This document shows positions 1 through 9,289 of a stretch of DNA of 64,000 bases, in pieces. The first letter of the stretch is position 1; every line of letters starts with the position of its first letter. This DNA comes from an uncultured Clostridia bacterium (GTDB lineage Bacteria > Bacillota > Clostridia > Christensenellales > UBA1750), in assembly GCA_947625765.1 (NCBI GenBank), contig CANQPP010000004.1, forward strand, positions 29,841 through 93,840, read 5' to 3'. A model generated the notes under the pieces. That model made no database searches, was not told the DNA's origin, and saw only the letters and a list, made by a program, of their open reading frames with translations. The translations under genes and the position numbers were made by a program.

Positions 1-65
1 AGGCCATCGAAAAGGGCATCCAGTGCGTGCAGGAGCAGCGGGCCAAGGCGGAGAAGGCCCTATGA
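1..65 (+). CDS. 3' end of an upstream gene (partial)
   Basis: An open frame enters from outside the window and stops with TGA at 63-65. Its last residues are [10 protein letters not shown]. The stop overlaps the araD start in an ATGA arrangement (ATG at 62), so the two genes are almost certainly translationally coupled in one operon. By context it may be another pentose-metabolism enzyme such as a kinase, isomerase or epimerase. The 20 visible residues are too few to name it. Confidence 0.6.
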   Translation, partial: AIEKGIQCVQEQRAKAEKAL

Positions 66-760
66 CCAGGCGCGAGCTGCAGGAAAACGTGTTCGAGGCC
101 AACCTGCTCCTCAAGCAGAGCGGCCTTGTGATCATGACCTGGGGCAACGTCTCCATGCGCGACAGCGAGACCGGCGAGATCGCCATCAAGCCCAGCGGCG
201 TCTCCTACGAGACCATGCGCCCGGAGGATATGGTGGTCCTCTCCCCGGATGGCCGCGTGCTGGAAGGAACGCTGCGCCCCTCCTCCGACACACCGACCCA
301 TCTAGAGCTGTACCGAGCGTATCCCGCCATGGGCGGCGTGGTGCACACCCATTCCGCCTACGCCGTCGCCTGGGCGCAGGCAGGACGGGACATCCCCTGC
401 TACGGCACCACCCACGCCGACACGTTCTACGGCGCCGTGCCCTGCACCCGGCCCCTGACGAAAGCGGAAATCGAGGGCGAATACGAGAAGGAAACGGGAA
501 AGGTGATCGTGGAGACCTTCTCGGGCCGCGACCCCATGCACACCCCCGGCGTCCTGGTCTGCGCCCACGGCCCCTTCACCTGGGGCAAGGACGCGATGGA
601 CGCGGTGCACAACGCCATCGTCCTGGAGGAGGTGGCCCGCATGGCCTGCCTCACCCTGCAGATCGAGAGCAGCCCTCCCGGCGCGGGCCAGGCGCTGATG
701 GACAAGCACTTTTTGCGCAAGCACGGCCCCAACGCCTATTACGGCCAGGAGAAGGCCTGA
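62..760 (+). CDS. araD: L-ribulose-5-phosphate 4-epimerase (class II aldolase family)
   Basis: A protein of 232 aa, close to the 231 aa of E. coli AraD, which converts L-ribulose 5-phosphate to D-xylulose 5-phosphate in L-arabinose catabolism. Visible family features are the zinc-binding HTH triad ([10 protein letters not shown], about residue 95), the acidic stretch THADTFYG, a third His in CAHGPFTWG, and the C-terminal Tyr-containing [10 protein letters not shown] that supplies the catalytic tyrosine in AraD. The start is placed at the ATG at 62 because it overlaps the preceding stop codon and gives the family length; an upstream in-frame start would add 13 low-complexity residues. The enzyme is cytoplasmic. 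A related L-fuculose-phosphate aldolase is the main alternative, but the C-terminal signature favours AraD. Confidence 0.9.
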   Translation: MTRRELQENVFEANLLLKQSGLVIMTWGNVSMRDSETGEIAIKPSGVSYETMRPEDMVVLSPDGRVLEGTLRPSSDTPTHLELYRAYPAMGGVVHTHSAYAVAWAQAGRDIPCYGTTHADTFYGAVPCTRPLTKAEIEGEYEKETGKVIVETFSGRDPMHTPGVLVCAHGPFTWGKDAMDAVHNAIVLEEVARMACLTLQIESSPPGAGQALMDKHFLRKHGPNAYYGQEKA

Positions 761-785
761 TAAAGGTTCAAGGAAAATCAAAGGC

Positions 786-822
786 GGCGCTTCCCTTACG
801 AGAAAAAGGGAAGCGCCTCTTT
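786..822 (+). terminator. Rho-independent terminator after araD
   Basis: A perfect 12-bp stem (GGCGCTTCCCTT at 786-797 pairing with AAGGGAAGCGCC at 806-817) is followed by TCTTTT. It lies 26 bp after the araD stop and probably ends the pentose operon. Confidence 0.85.
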
Positions 823-900
823 TGCGTTCTGCCAAGGATCACAGCCTCCGCCTTCCATCTGCGGCGGCTTTTCTCTCCCGGCGGCGGTAAGGGGGGATCG

Positions 901-996
901 CCAAGGGGGGCGGCGCTCCGCCGCCCCCCTTGGCCCAGCCCCGACGAAGTCGGGGGATCTTTCGCGGGGAGAGGGCCGAAAAGGTCCTCTCCCCGC
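901..996. repeat. Three consecutive GC-rich hairpins in the araD/GH127 gap
   Basis: Three inverted repeats follow one another: 901-915/919-933 (15 bp, loop CTC), 939-945/949-955 (7 bp, loop GAA) and 964-977/983-996 (14 bp with one mismatch, A/G-rich loop). The last one ends 24 bp before the end of the convergent GH127 gene and could act as its terminator. The style (long G/C stems, 3-nt loops, head-to-tail) resembles the larger hairpin chain at 24307-24542. No gene is visible in 761-1019. Confidence 0.8.
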
Positions 997-1019
997 CTCT
1001 TTCTTACCTTCTATCTTCC

Positions 1020-2945
1020 TTACACGTCCTCCCGGACGAACACGCTCATCTCGCCCATTCCTCGGTTCGCCCAGGCGAAATAGGGGACGAAGCGCAGCTC
1101 CACGCCCTCCGCCTCCTGCACGGGCGGTTCGTAGCCATACAGGGGAGTCTCCGCGTTCAGCCGCCTGCCCGCGGCCCGGATGCCCACCATGCCGGAGAGC
1201 ACGCCGTCCAGCTTCTCCTCCTGCAGCTCCGCGTCCCGGGGGAGGGAGAGCAGGCACAGGTTCTCGCCGTTGTCGACCTCCTCCAGGGCGTAGATCAGCG
1301 GCCCTCGGCTCAAACAGACCCTGCCCAAAGCGTCCTTCACCAGAGGCGAGGCATAGACGCGGCGGGGGGATACGTCCAGCCGCAGCTCCAGCTCGTCGCC
1401 GTCCTGCCAGATCCTGTCGATGCACAGGTAGCCCTGCTCGTTGAGGGAGGCCTTCAGGGAGCAGGCATAGCGGCGGCTCCAGGCGGGCCTGCGCAGCTTG
1501 AGCTTAAAGCGCACGGGCTTGTCGACATGCACGCGCAGGCGCACGCTCCCCTCGAAGGGGAGGCCGCTCTCCATTTCCACCCGCACGTTCGCCCCGCCCA
1601 TGGAGAAGCTCGTCTGTGAGCCGATGAACAGGTTCACGTACAGGCTGGAATCGCCCAGCTGCCAGATGTACTCGCCCAGATTGGCCAGCAGCCTTGCCAG
1701 GTTCGGCGGGCAGCAGGCGCAGGCGAACCACTTCTGCCTTACGGGCTTTACGTGCCACTTGCCGGGGTCCAGCTCGCAGGCGACGGGGTCGGACTCCAGC
1801 GGGTTCACGTAGAAGAACGACTTGCCGTCCAGGGACATGCCCGGCAGCACCGCGTTGTACAGCGCCCGCTCCATCACGTCGGCGTATTCTGCGCGCGGCT
1901 CCAGGGAGAGCATGCGGCGCAGGAAGAACACAAGGCCGATGGCCGCGCAGGTCTCGGCGTAGGCGGTGTCCGGCGGCAGGTCGTAGTCGAAGGAGAAGGC
2001 TTCGCCGTGGTGGGTGGAGCCGATGCCGCCGGTCACGTACATGCGCCTGTGGGCCAGCGAGTCGTACAGCCGCTCGCAGGCGGCCTTTAAGCTGTCGTCC
2101 TTTAAGCGCAGGGCCAGGTCGGCCATGGCGGAGTAGAGGTACACCGCGCGCACGCTGTGGCCCACGGCATCCTTCTGCATCCGCACGGGCTCGTGCGCCT
2201 GGAAATAGCGCATGCCGTGGGCGTCGTTGCCGGAGAAGCGGAAGGCGTCCGCGTCCTGCCCGCCGCGCTCGGTCACGAAGTAGTAGGGCTGCCTGCCCCG
2301 CTCGTCGATGAAGTAGCGGGCAAAATCCAGGTACTTCTTTTCCTTCGTCAGGTCGTAGAGCTTCACCAGGGCGAGCTCGATCTCCTCGTGGCCGGGATAG
2401 GCGTGCAGTTTGCCCTCCTCGGGGCCGATGTGCTCCATCAGGCAGTCCATGTAGCGCAGCATCACCTGCAAGAAGGCGTCCTTCCCCGTGGCCTTCTTGT
2501 AGGCCACGGCGGCCTCGAGCAGGTGCCCCGCGCAGTACAGCTCGTGGCAGTCGCGGAAGTTGTGGAAGCGGTTGCCCGGCTCCTTGACGGTGTAGTAGCT
2601 GTTGAGGTAGCCGTCACTCTGCTGGGCCTTTTCCAGCAGCTCGATCACCCGGTCGCAGTCGGCCTCCAGCGCCTCGTCCTTTTGGTCCTGCAGGCAGTAG
2701 GCGGCCGCCTCCAGCCACTTGGCCAGGTCCGAGTCCTGGAACACCATGCCGTGGAACTCGCCGGTCTCCAGACCCGCGGCCAGGCGGAAGTTGTGGATGC
2801 AGCCGCTCTTTTCCGCGCCGTCGATCTCGTCGTTGAGCGCCTTCCACTGGTAGGGAAGCACCTCGGAGCGGACCAAAGCCTGGTAGGCGGAAAAGAAGCT
2901 GTCCGTGATCTTGACTTTTTCTTGCGGGATCGGTGTTGCGGACAT
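1020..2945 (-). CDS. Glycoside hydrolase family 127, beta-L-arabinofuranosidase-like
   Basis: A 641-aa protein matching the GH127 (formerly DUF1680) family, which removes terminal beta-L-arabinofuranose from plant hydroxyproline-rich glycoproteins and pectic side chains. The family's zinc-binding and catalytic residues are recognisable: AETCAAIG (Glu and Cys) and FACACCPPN, whose CC pair includes the catalytic cysteine. No signal peptide is seen, so the enzyme should act in the cytoplasm on imported arabino-oligosaccharides. The start at 2945 has a strong upstream AAAGGAAGG site; a 56-residue upstream extension is rejected. It converges on araD, and together they suggest arabinan use. Its own promoter lies at 2985-3013. 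Other GH127 members are 3-C-carboxy-5-deoxy-L-xylose hydrolases, so the exact substrate is open. Confidence 0.9.
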   Translation of the reverse strand: MSATPIPQEKVKITDSFFSAYQALVRSEVLPYQWKALNDEIDGAEKSGCIHNFRLAAGLETGEFHGMVFQDSDLAKWLEAAAYCLQDQKDEALEADCDRVIELLEKAQQSDGYLNSYYTVKEPGNRFHNFRDCHELYCAGHLLEAAVAYKKATGKDAFLQVMLRYMDCLMEHIGPEEGKLHAYPGHEEIELALVKLYDLTKEKKYLDFARYFIDERGRQPYYFVTERGGQDADAFRFSGNDAHGMRYFQAHEPVRMQKDAVGHSVRAVYLYSAMADLALRLKDDSLKAACERLYDSLAHRRMYVTGGIGSTHHGEAFSFDYDLPPDTAYAETCAAIGLVFFLRRMLSLEPRAEYADVMERALYNAVLPGMSLDGKSFFYVNPLESDPVACELDPGKWHVKPVRQKWFACACCPPNLARLLANLGEYIWQLGDSSLYVNLFIGSQTSFSMGGANVRVEMESGLPFEGSVRLRVHVDKPVRFKLKLRRPAWSRRYACSLKASLNEQGYLCIDRIWQDGDELELRLDVSPRRVYASPLVKDALGRVCLSRGPLIYALEEVDNGENLCLLSLPRDAELQEEKLDGVLSGMVGIRAAGRRLNAETPLYGYEPPVQEAEGVELRFVPYFAWANRGMGEMSVFVREDV

Positions 2946-2984
2946 GGCACAAGACCTTCCTTTCGGCGTGTTTCTTATGGCATA

Positions 2985-3013
2985 AAGATACCATCCATCT
3001 CCCCGCTTGTCAA
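2985..3013 (-). promoter_or_regulatory. Promoter of the GH127 gene
   Basis: On the minus strand, TTGACA (3013-3008) and TATCTT (2990-2985) are separated by 17 bp. The ribosome-binding site and the ATG follow within 50 bp. Confidence 0.65.
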
Positions 3014-3106
3014 AGGAAACGCGTCTGTCTTTCCTGCGAAAACAGGGGGGCCAGTATAAATAAGAGAACGCCGGATTAAATCTCCATGTATACACCCGTT
3101 CCTGCT

Positions 3107-3135
3107 TTGACAAAAGGGCGTGATTTCTGTATAAT
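3107..3135 (+). promoter_or_regulatory. Sigma-A type promoter of the scpAB operon
   Basis: A perfect consensus: TTGACA (3107-3112), 17-bp spacer, TATAAT (3130-3135). It stands 48 bp before scpA and diverges from the GH127 promoter. Confidence 0.9.
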
Positions 3136-3182
3136 AAATCGGATATAGGGACTTTAAAGCAGGCGGGAGGGATCGGCAGGCG

Positions 3183-3908
3183 ATGATGGAGGTGCAGCTC
3201 AGCAGCTTTCAGGGGCCGCTGGATCTTCTTCTGCAGCTGATCTCCCGGGCAAAGATCGACATTCGCGACATCTTTGTCTCCCAGATCACGGAGCAGTACA
3301 TGGAGTCCATCCGCGACTTGAGCGGGCTGGACATGGACGCGGCCAGCGAGTTTCTGCAGATGGCGGCCACGCTGCTGGAGATCAAGTCCCGCGCGCTCCT
3401 GCCCAAGCCGCCCAGGACGGCGGAGGGCGAAGAGGACCCGGAGGAGGCGCTGCTGCGCCGCCTGGAGGAATACAAGCGCCTGAAGGAGGCCAGCGAAAAG
3501 CTGCGCCCCTTAGAAAAGGAAGCGCTGGACATGCTCTACCGCCTGCCGGAGGAAATGGTCGCAAAGCAGAAGCTGGAGCTCAACGAGATCTCCCTTTCCG
3601 CCCTGCAGGAGGCCTTCCTGCGCCTGATCCAGCGTCCCCGGGACGTGGAGGACGAAACGCCCGTGCGCCGCATCCGCAGGGAGCAGTGGTCCATCGCCCG
3701 CTGCACCATGGAGATTTTGGTCAGGGTGGAGCCAGAGGACGGGCTGCCCTTTGAATCCCTGTTCGACGGGCCGCCGGACAGGGAGTACGTGGTCTCCATG
3801 TTCATCGCCATGCTGGAGCTGATGCGCTCCGGCCGCATCCGCTTGACGCAGGCCGATCTCTACGGCCCCATCCTGCTGTATAAGGGAGGTCTGGACGATG
3901 CAGCCTGA
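3183..3908 (+). CDS. scpA: Segregation and condensation protein A
   Basis: A 241-aa kleisin subunit of the bacterial SMC-ScpA-ScpB condensin complex, which compacts and segregates the nucleoid. The N-terminus SFQGPLDLLLQLI is the conserved kleisin signature that contacts the SMC neck. The central charged, coiled region binds ScpB, and the C-terminal winged helix (after about residue 170) binds the SMC head. The start has a GGAGGG site upstream and a second ATG directly after. The gene overlaps scpB by 11 bp, as expected for partners made together, and a consensus promoter lies just upstream. Confidence 0.96.
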   Translation: MMEVQLSSFQGPLDLLLQLISRAKIDIRDIFVSQITEQYMESIRDLSGLDMDAASEFLQMAATLLEIKSRALLPKPPRTAEGEEDPEEALLRRLEEYKRLKEASEKLRPLEKEALDMLYRLPEEMVAKQKLELNEISLSALQEAFLRLIQRPRDVEDETPVRRIRREQWSIARCTMEILVRVEPEDGLPFESLFDGPPDREYVVSMFIAMLELMRSGRIRLTQADLYGPILLYKGGLDDAA

Positions 3909-4500
3909 TCTGCTGGCCGCCGCCGAGGCCGTGCTCTTCGCCAGCGGCGATTCCGTCTCCCTGGAGGAGCTGGGCCGCGCGCTGGACCTAACGGCGCTGG
4001 AGCTGCCCGCCCTTGAGCAGGCCCTCTATGAAAAATACGCCCGCCCGGAGAGCGGGCTGCGCCTCCTTCGTTTGGAGGACCGCCTGCAGCTGTGCACCAA
4101 GCCCGGCTACCGGGAGACGGTGGAAAAGGCGCTGGCCCCGGCCCGCAGGCAGACGCTGACCCAGGCCGCGCTGGAGACGCTCAGCGTGGTGGCCTACCGT
4201 CAGCCCGTGACGCGCATGGAGATCGAGCTCATCCGCGGGGTGCAGTGCGACCACGCCGTGGCCACGCTGGTCAACCACGGCCTCATCCGCGAGGTGGGCC
4301 GCAAGGACACCATCGGCCGCCCCATACTCTACGGCACCACGGAGGAGTTCCTGCGGCACTTCGGCCTCTCCGGCCTGGAGGAGCTGCCGCCCGTGGAGGA
4401 TTTCAGCTCCCTGGAAACGGAGAGGGACCCGCTGCCGGACGGGGACGCGCCGGAAGAAACCAACGAGACCAACGAAACAGACGACCCGCAGGGGTCATAA
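3898..4500 (+). CDS. scpB: Segregation and condensation protein B
   Basis: A 200-aa winged-helix protein that dimerises and bridges ScpA in the SMC condensin complex. The N-terminal [15 protein letters not shown] and the central [20 protein letters not shown], with IRGVQCD following, are typical of ScpB. The final 40 residues form an acidic, Asn/Glu/Thr-rich tail. The start lies inside the end of scpA (11-bp overlap). Confidence 0.96.
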   Translation: MQPDLLAAAEAVLFASGDSVSLEELGRALDLTALELPALEQALYEKYARPESGLRLLRLEDRLQLCTKPGYRETVEKALAPARRQTLTQAALETLSVVAYRQPVTRMEIELIRGVQCDHAVATLVNHGLIREVGRKDTIGRPILYGTTEEFLRHFGLSGLEELPPVEDFSSLETERDPLPDGDAPEETNETNETDDPQGS

Positions 4501-4519
4501 GGAAGGATACGGACTTTCA

Positions 4520-7366
4520 GTGGCAAAGAAGGCAAACAAAAAGGCCGCCGGCAAGAGGGCGGCGAACAAGGGAAAGGCGGGCGCCGGGAACCCGCGCAAG
4601 CTCCCCTGCGACATCGCGGGGCTCATGCTCATCGGCCTGGGCCTGTTTGCCGCGCTCTCCATGTTCACCCCCTTCATCACCGGCGTGGTGGGGGCGGCGG
4701 TCAAGGCGTTCCTGCAGGGCCTGTTCGGCCTGGCGGCCTGGGCGATGCCCGTGCTGCTGCTGGTGGGCGGGTGGCTGACGCTGATCGCCTACGACAAGCG
4801 CATCAACGGCGGTAAGCTGGCCCTGACGCTCAGCCTGTTTGTTTTCCTGAGCCTCTTTCTGCACCTGTTTTGGCACGGCACCGTGCAGGCGCTGGCCGAG
4901 AAGGAGGGCTACGCGCCCTACCTGGCCGCCGCCTACGCCTACGGCCGGGACACCGGGCTGGGCCTAGGGCTTATCGCGGGCCTCTGGTGCTACCCCGTGC
5001 AGCTGCTTTTGGGCACCGCGGGCGGCTTCGTGCTGGCCGTGCTGGGCCTGCTTGGCTGCGTGGCGGGGCTTACGCACCTGTCCCTTACCCAGGTGGGCAG
5101 GCAGGTGAGCCAGAGCGTGGGCCGCACCACCCAGCGCGCCGCCCAGAGCGTGCGCGCCCGCAGGGAGGAGTCCCGGCAGCGCCGCGAGGAGGACCGCCTG
5201 CGCAGGCAGGAGGCCGACCCCGCCGACGACTGGGACCTGCCGCGGGAGGACCGCGCCGCGTACAGGGAAGCCCCCGCCTACGAGCGCGGCTATGACTATG
5301 ACTATACCGAAGGCGACTACGCTCCCGCGGAGAGCGAACGCGGCGCGGAGGCGGAGACGGAGGCACGCCCCTTCCCCAACGAGCTGGTGGAGGAGCGCCG
5401 CAGGGACGGACACATGACGGAGGCCGCCTTCACCCCGCTGCGCCCCCGCTGGGAGGAGGAGAGCGCGGAGGAGATCGAGACGGAGCCCGTCGATCCCCGC
5501 CCGCCGCTGTTCCCGCCGGAGCTGGCGCTGGACACGCCCCCGCGCCCCCTGACCGTGGAGCGCGTGCCCCTGGACGAGACGCCGGGGACGGACGAAAACG
5601 AGCCCGAGCGCGGGAGCTACGTGGAGCCGGAATACGGCGAGGAGCTGCCCCCCTGGGAAGAGGAGGACGTCCTTCCCGCGCCCAAGGTGGTGCCCGCCCG
5701 CACCCGCGAGGAGCGGCCCGCGCCGATCAAACCCGCCCATCGGCCCGCGCCCGTGCCCGTGGAGGAGAAGAAGAACCCCTCCGTCGCGGACTTCGACGAC
5801 GAGGAGGACGACGAGTTCCTGAAGGGCCCCGTGCAGGTCACCGCCGTGCCCAAGCAGGAGCTTGACTACCTCTACGGCGAGGAGGCGGAGATGGAGCCAA
5901 AAAAGAAGGCCCCGCAGGCGGAGCCCTACCGCTTCCCGCCGCTGAGCATACTGGCCACGGGCAAGAGCAGCCAGGTGGACGCGCAGAAGGAGGCGCAGGT
6001 CCAACAGGAGAACGTGCGCCGCCTGGAGGAGACGCTGGGCTCCTTCGGCATCGAGGCCCGCGTGCTGCACGTGAGCCGCGGCCCCGCCATCACCCGGTAC
6101 GAGCTGCAGCCCGCCCGCGGCGTCAAGGTGAGCCGCATCACGGGCCTGGCCGACGACATCGCCCTCAACATGGCGGCGGTGGGCGTGCGCATCGAGGCGC
6201 CCATCCCCGGCAAGGCGGCGGTGGGCATCGAGATCGCCAACCAGACCATCGACACCGTGGCCCTGCGCGAGGTGCTGGAGAGCAAGGAGTTCCGCGAGCA
6301 CCCCTCCAAGCTGGCCGTGGCGCTGGGCAAGGACATCGCCGGCGACCCCATGGTCGCGGACCTGGCCCGCATGCCGCACCTGCTCATCGCCGGCGCGACC
6401 GGCTCCGGCAAGAGCGTCTGCATCAACTCCCTGATCGCCTCCATCCTCTACAAGGCCACGCCGGAGGAGGTCAAGCTCATCCTGGTGGACCCCAAGGTCG
6501 TGGAGCTGTCGGTGTACAACGGCGTGCCCCATCTGCTCATCCCCGTGGTCACCGACCCCAAGAAGGCCGCGGGGGCATTAGGCTGGGCCGTGCGCGAGAT
6601 GGACGAGCGCTACCGGGCCTTCGCGGGCTCCGGCTGCAGGGATTTAAAGGGCTACAACGCCTACCTCACCGAGAAGGGCGAAAAGCCCCTGCCGCAGATC
6701 GTGGTCATCATCGACGAGCTGGCGGACCTGATGATGGTCGCGCCCGGCGACGTGGAGGAGCGCATCTGCCGCCTGGCCCAGCTGGCCAGGGCCGCGGGCA
6801 TCCATCTGGTCATCGCCACCCAGCGCCCCTCCGTCAACGTCATCACCGGCGTCATCAAGGCCAACATCCCCTCGCGCATCGCCTTCGCGGTGGCCTCCCA
6901 GGTGGACAGCCGCACCATCTTGGACATGGCGGGCGCGGAAAAGCTGCTGGGCCGGGGCGATATGCTCTTCGACCCCAGCGGGGCCAACAAGAAGCTGCGC
7001 GTGCAGGGCGCCTTCATCTCCGACAAGGAGGTCAACGACCTGGTGGACTACGTGCGCCAGCACAGCGAGGCCGTCTACGACGAGGGCTTCCTGGAAGCCA
7101 TGGAGCACAGCGAGGAGGACGAGGCCGAGAGCGAGGAGGCCGAGGAGGGCGACGAGCTGCTGGCCCAGGCCGTGGAACTGGCCGTGGATTCGGGCCAGAT
7201 CTCCGCGTCCATGTTGCAGCGCCGCTTCCGCGTGGGCTACGCCCGGGCGGGCAGGCTGCTGGACGAGATGGAAAAGCGCAAGCTGATCTCCGGCTTCGAG
7301 GGCTCCAAGCCCCGGCAGGTGCTCATCAGCCGGGACGAATACGAGCGCATCTTCGGCAGAGGATAG
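4520..7366 (+). CDS. ftsK: DNA translocase FtsK/SpoIIIE
   Basis: A 948-aa septum-located DNA pump that clears or moves chromosomes across the division (and, in spore formers, sporulation) septum. It has four or five hydrophobic segments in the first 190 residues, then a long acidic and proline-rich linker (about 200-450), the RecA-like motor with Walker A GATGSGKS (about residue 626) and Walker [13 protein letters not shown] (about 728), and a C-terminal winged-helix gamma domain (from about 875) that reads oriented DNA motifs. The start is a GTG at 4520, with GGAAGGA 12 bp upstream; this gives a positively charged N-terminus before the first membrane helix. It follows scpB by 19 bp. FtsK and SpoIIIE cannot be told apart here. 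Confidence 0.95.
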   Translation: MAKKANKKAAGKRAANKGKAGAGNPRKLPCDIAGLMLIGLGLFAALSMFTPFITGVVGAAVKAFLQGLFGLAAWAMPVLLLVGGWLTLIAYDKRINGGKLALTLSLFVFLSLFLHLFWHGTVQALAEKEGYAPYLAAAYAYGRDTGLGLGLIAGLWCYPVQLLLGTAGGFVLAVLGLLGCVAGLTHLSLTQVGRQVSQSVGRTTQRAAQSVRARREESRQRREEDRLRRQEADPADDWDLPREDRAAYREAPAYERGYDYDYTEGDYAPAESERGAEAETEARPFPNELVEERRRDGHMTEAAFTPLRPRWEEESAEEIETEPVDPRPPLFPPELALDTPPRPLTVERVPLDETPGTDENEPERGSYVEPEYGEELPPWEEEDVLPAPKVVPARTREERPAPIKPAHRPAPVPVEEKKNPSVADFDDEEDDEFLKGPVQVTAVPKQELDYLYGEEAEMEPKKKAPQAEPYRFPPLSILATGKSSQVDAQKEAQVQQENVRRLEETLGSFGIEARVLHVSRGPAITRYELQPARGVKVSRITGLADDIALNMAAVGVRIEAPIPGKAAVGIEIANQTIDTVALREVLESKEFREHPSKLAVALGKDIAGDPMVADLARMPHLLIAGATGSGKSVCINSLIASILYKATPEEVKLILVDPKVVELSVYNGVPHLLIPVVTDPKKAAGALGWAVREMDERYRAFAGSGCRDLKGYNAYLTEKGEKPLPQIVVIIDELADLMMVAPGDVEERICRLAQLARAAGIHLVIATQRPSVNVITGVIKANIPSRIAFAVASQVDSRTILDMAGAEKLLGRGDMLFDPSGANKKLRVQGAFISDKEVNDLVDYVRQHSEAVYDEGFLEAMEHSEEDEAESEEAEEGDELLAQAVELAVDSGQISASMLQRRFRVGYARAGRLLDEMEKRKLISGFEGSKPRQVLISRDEYERIFGRG

Positions 7367-7403
7367 GCAAGAAAAGCCGGGCTTTTTTGAAAGGAGGGCG
7401 CGC

Positions 7404-8714
7404 ATGCCCACGGTAGGAATGGTCGCCCTTGGCTGCGCCAAGAACCGGGTGGACGGCGAGCTGATGCTGGGCCGCCTGCGCCAGGCCGGTTACACGGTGG
7501 TCTCCGACCCCACGCAGGCCGAGGTGATCCTGGTGAACACCTGCGGCTTTATCGAGGACGCCAAGCAGGAATCCATCGACGCCATCCTGGAGATGGCCGA
7601 GCATAAGAAGAACAGGTGCCGCGCCCTCATCGTGACGGGCTGCCTGGCGCAGAGATATGGCAAGGAACTGCTGGAGGAGATGCCCGAGGCCGACGCGGTG
7701 CTGGGCATCGGCGAGATCGAGGACATCGCGGGGGCCGTGGGCCGTGTGCTGGAGGGGCAGAGGCTCCTTAAAACGGACAGGCCCTACTGCTACCCGGAGG
7801 AAGGGGAACGGCTGCTGACCACGCCCGGCACCTACGCCTACGTGAAGATCGCGGACGGCTGCTCCAACCGCTGCGCCTACTGCGCCATCCCGGCCATCCG
7901 CGGGCCGCTGCTCTCCCGCCCCATGGAGGAGATCGTAAAGGAAACGGCGTCTCTTTGTAAACAGGGCGTCAAGGAGATCGTGCTGGTGGCCCAGGACACC
8001 ACCCGCTACGGCGAGGACCTGTACGGAAAGCCCTGCCTGCCGGAGCTGCTGCGCAGGCTCTCCGCCCTGCCGGAGACCACCTGGCTGCGGGTGCTGTACT
8101 GCTACCCGGACAACACCAGCGACGAGCTTTTGCAGCTGATGCACGACGATCCCAAGATCTGCCCCTACATCGACATACCGTTGCAGCACGTGAACGACAA
8201 GGTGCTCAAGGAAATGAACCGCCGGGGCGACCACGCGCTGATCGACAGCCTGTACCACAAGATACGGAATTTAGGCGGCTTCGCCCTGCGCACCACCATG
8301 CTGGTGGGCTTCCCCGGGGAGACCGAGGAGGAGTTCCGCGAGCTGCTGGAGTACACCAAGACCCACCCCTTCGACCGGCTGGGCGCCTTCGCCTACTCCA
8401 AGGAGGAAGGCACGCCCGCGGCCAAGCGGCGCGACCAGGTGCCCCTGCGCAACCGCCGGGGCCGGGCCAACCGGCTCATGCGGCAGCAGAGGCCCATCTC
8501 CCGCGCCTTCAACCAAAGCCGCGTGGGCAGCGTGGTGGACGTGCTGGTGGAGGAGGAAGAGATGGGCCTGTACATCGGCCGCTCCCAGTGGGAGGCGCCG
8601 GAGAGCGACGGCCGCATCTACATCGAGATGGCCGAGGGCCTGCGGGCGGGCGACATCGTGCCCGTTAAGCTCACCAAGGCGCTGGACTACGACATGATGG
8701 GGGTGCTGGCGTGA
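7404..8714 (+). CDS. rimO: Ribosomal protein S12 methylthiotransferase
   Basis: A 436-aa radical-SAM enzyme that adds a methylthio group to a conserved aspartate of ribosomal protein S12. It has an N-terminal UPF0004 domain with the cluster cysteines (LGCAKNRVD, NTCGFI, TGCLAQ), the radical-SAM CxxxCxxC motif (CSNRCAYCAIP, about residue 152) and a C-terminal TRAM domain. The sequence LGCAKNRVD is diagnostic of RimO rather than MiaB. A canonical AAGGAGG site precedes the ATG. Its stop overlaps the pgsA start. Confidence 0.95.
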   Translation: MPTVGMVALGCAKNRVDGELMLGRLRQAGYTVVSDPTQAEVILVNTCGFIEDAKQESIDAILEMAEHKKNRCRALIVTGCLAQRYGKELLEEMPEADAVLGIGEIEDIAGAVGRVLEGQRLLKTDRPYCYPEEGERLLTTPGTYAYVKIADGCSNRCAYCAIPAIRGPLLSRPMEEIVKETASLCKQGVKEIVLVAQDTTRYGEDLYGKPCLPELLRRLSALPETTWLRVLYCYPDNTSDELLQLMHDDPKICPYIDIPLQHVNDKVLKEMNRRGDHALIDSLYHKIRNLGGFALRTTMLVGFPGETEEEFRELLEYTKTHPFDRLGAFAYSKEEGTPAAKRRDQVPLRNRRGRANRLMRQQRPISRAFNQSRVGSVVDVLVEEEEMGLYIGRSQWEAPESDGRIYIEMAEGLRAGDIVPVKLTKALDYDMMGVLA

Positions 8715-9289
8715 CCATCGCAAACAAGATCACACTGCTGCGCATCCTTTTGATCCCGGTGTTCATGGCGGCCTATGAGTTCTTGGGGGAGGGGAGCTTC
8801 GCCTTCGTTCCCACGCTCATCTTCGCCGTGGCCGCCTTTACGGACATGCTGGACGGCTACCTTGCCCGCAGCCGCAACGAGGTCACCACCTTCGGCAAGT
8901 TCATGGATCCCATCGCGGACAAGGTGCTGGTGATGGCGGCCATGCTGCTGCTGGTGCGGGACCACAGGCTCTCCGCCGTGGCCGCGGTGATCTTCCTGGC
9001 GCGGGAGTTCATCGTCTCCGGCTTTCGCCTGGTGGCCGCGGCCGCCCGCGTGGTGATCGCCGCCAGCCCGCTGGCCAAGGTCAAGACCGTGAGCCAGCTG
9101 GTCGCGATGATCCTGCTGCTGCTCAACAACTATCCCTTCTCGCTGATCGGCCTGCCCCTGGCGGACATCAGCGTCTACGTGGCGCTGGTGTTCACCATCT
9201 GGTCGGGCATCGAGTACATCGTGCGCAACCGCGGCGTGCTTTCCCTGCAGCGGGAGATCGGAAACGGAGAGGAGGCGCCGAAGAAGTGA
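8711..9289 (+). CDS. pgsA: CDP-diacylglycerol--glycerol-3-phosphate 3-phosphatidyltransferase
   Basis: A 192-aa integral membrane enzyme making phosphatidylglycerol phosphate, the committed step to phosphatidylglycerol and cardiolipin. The CDP-alcohol phosphotransferase signature D-x2-D-G-x2-A-R-x8-G-x3-D-x3-D is present as DMLDGYLARS followed by FGKFMDPIADK. Several hydrophobic helices span the protein. The start is the GTG at 8711, which overlaps the rimO stop (GTGA), so translation is coupled. The gene order rimO-pgsA-cinA-recA is common in Bacillota. Confidence 0.95.
   Translation: MTIANKITLLRILLIPVFMAAYEFLGEGSFAFVPTLIFAVAAFTDMLDGYLARSRNEVTTFGKFMDPIADKVLVMAAMLLLVRDHRLSAVAAVIFLAREFIVSGFRLVAAAARVVIAASPLAKVKTVSQLVAMILLLLNNYPFSLIGLPLADISVYVALVFTIWSGIEYIVRNRGVLSLQREIGNGEEAPKK

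Noticed and set aside
4964..6532. 522-aa ORF antisense to ftsK
   Set aside because: Leu/Ala/Gly/Arg/His-rich composition typical of the reverse strand of a GC-rich gene; ftsK is certain.
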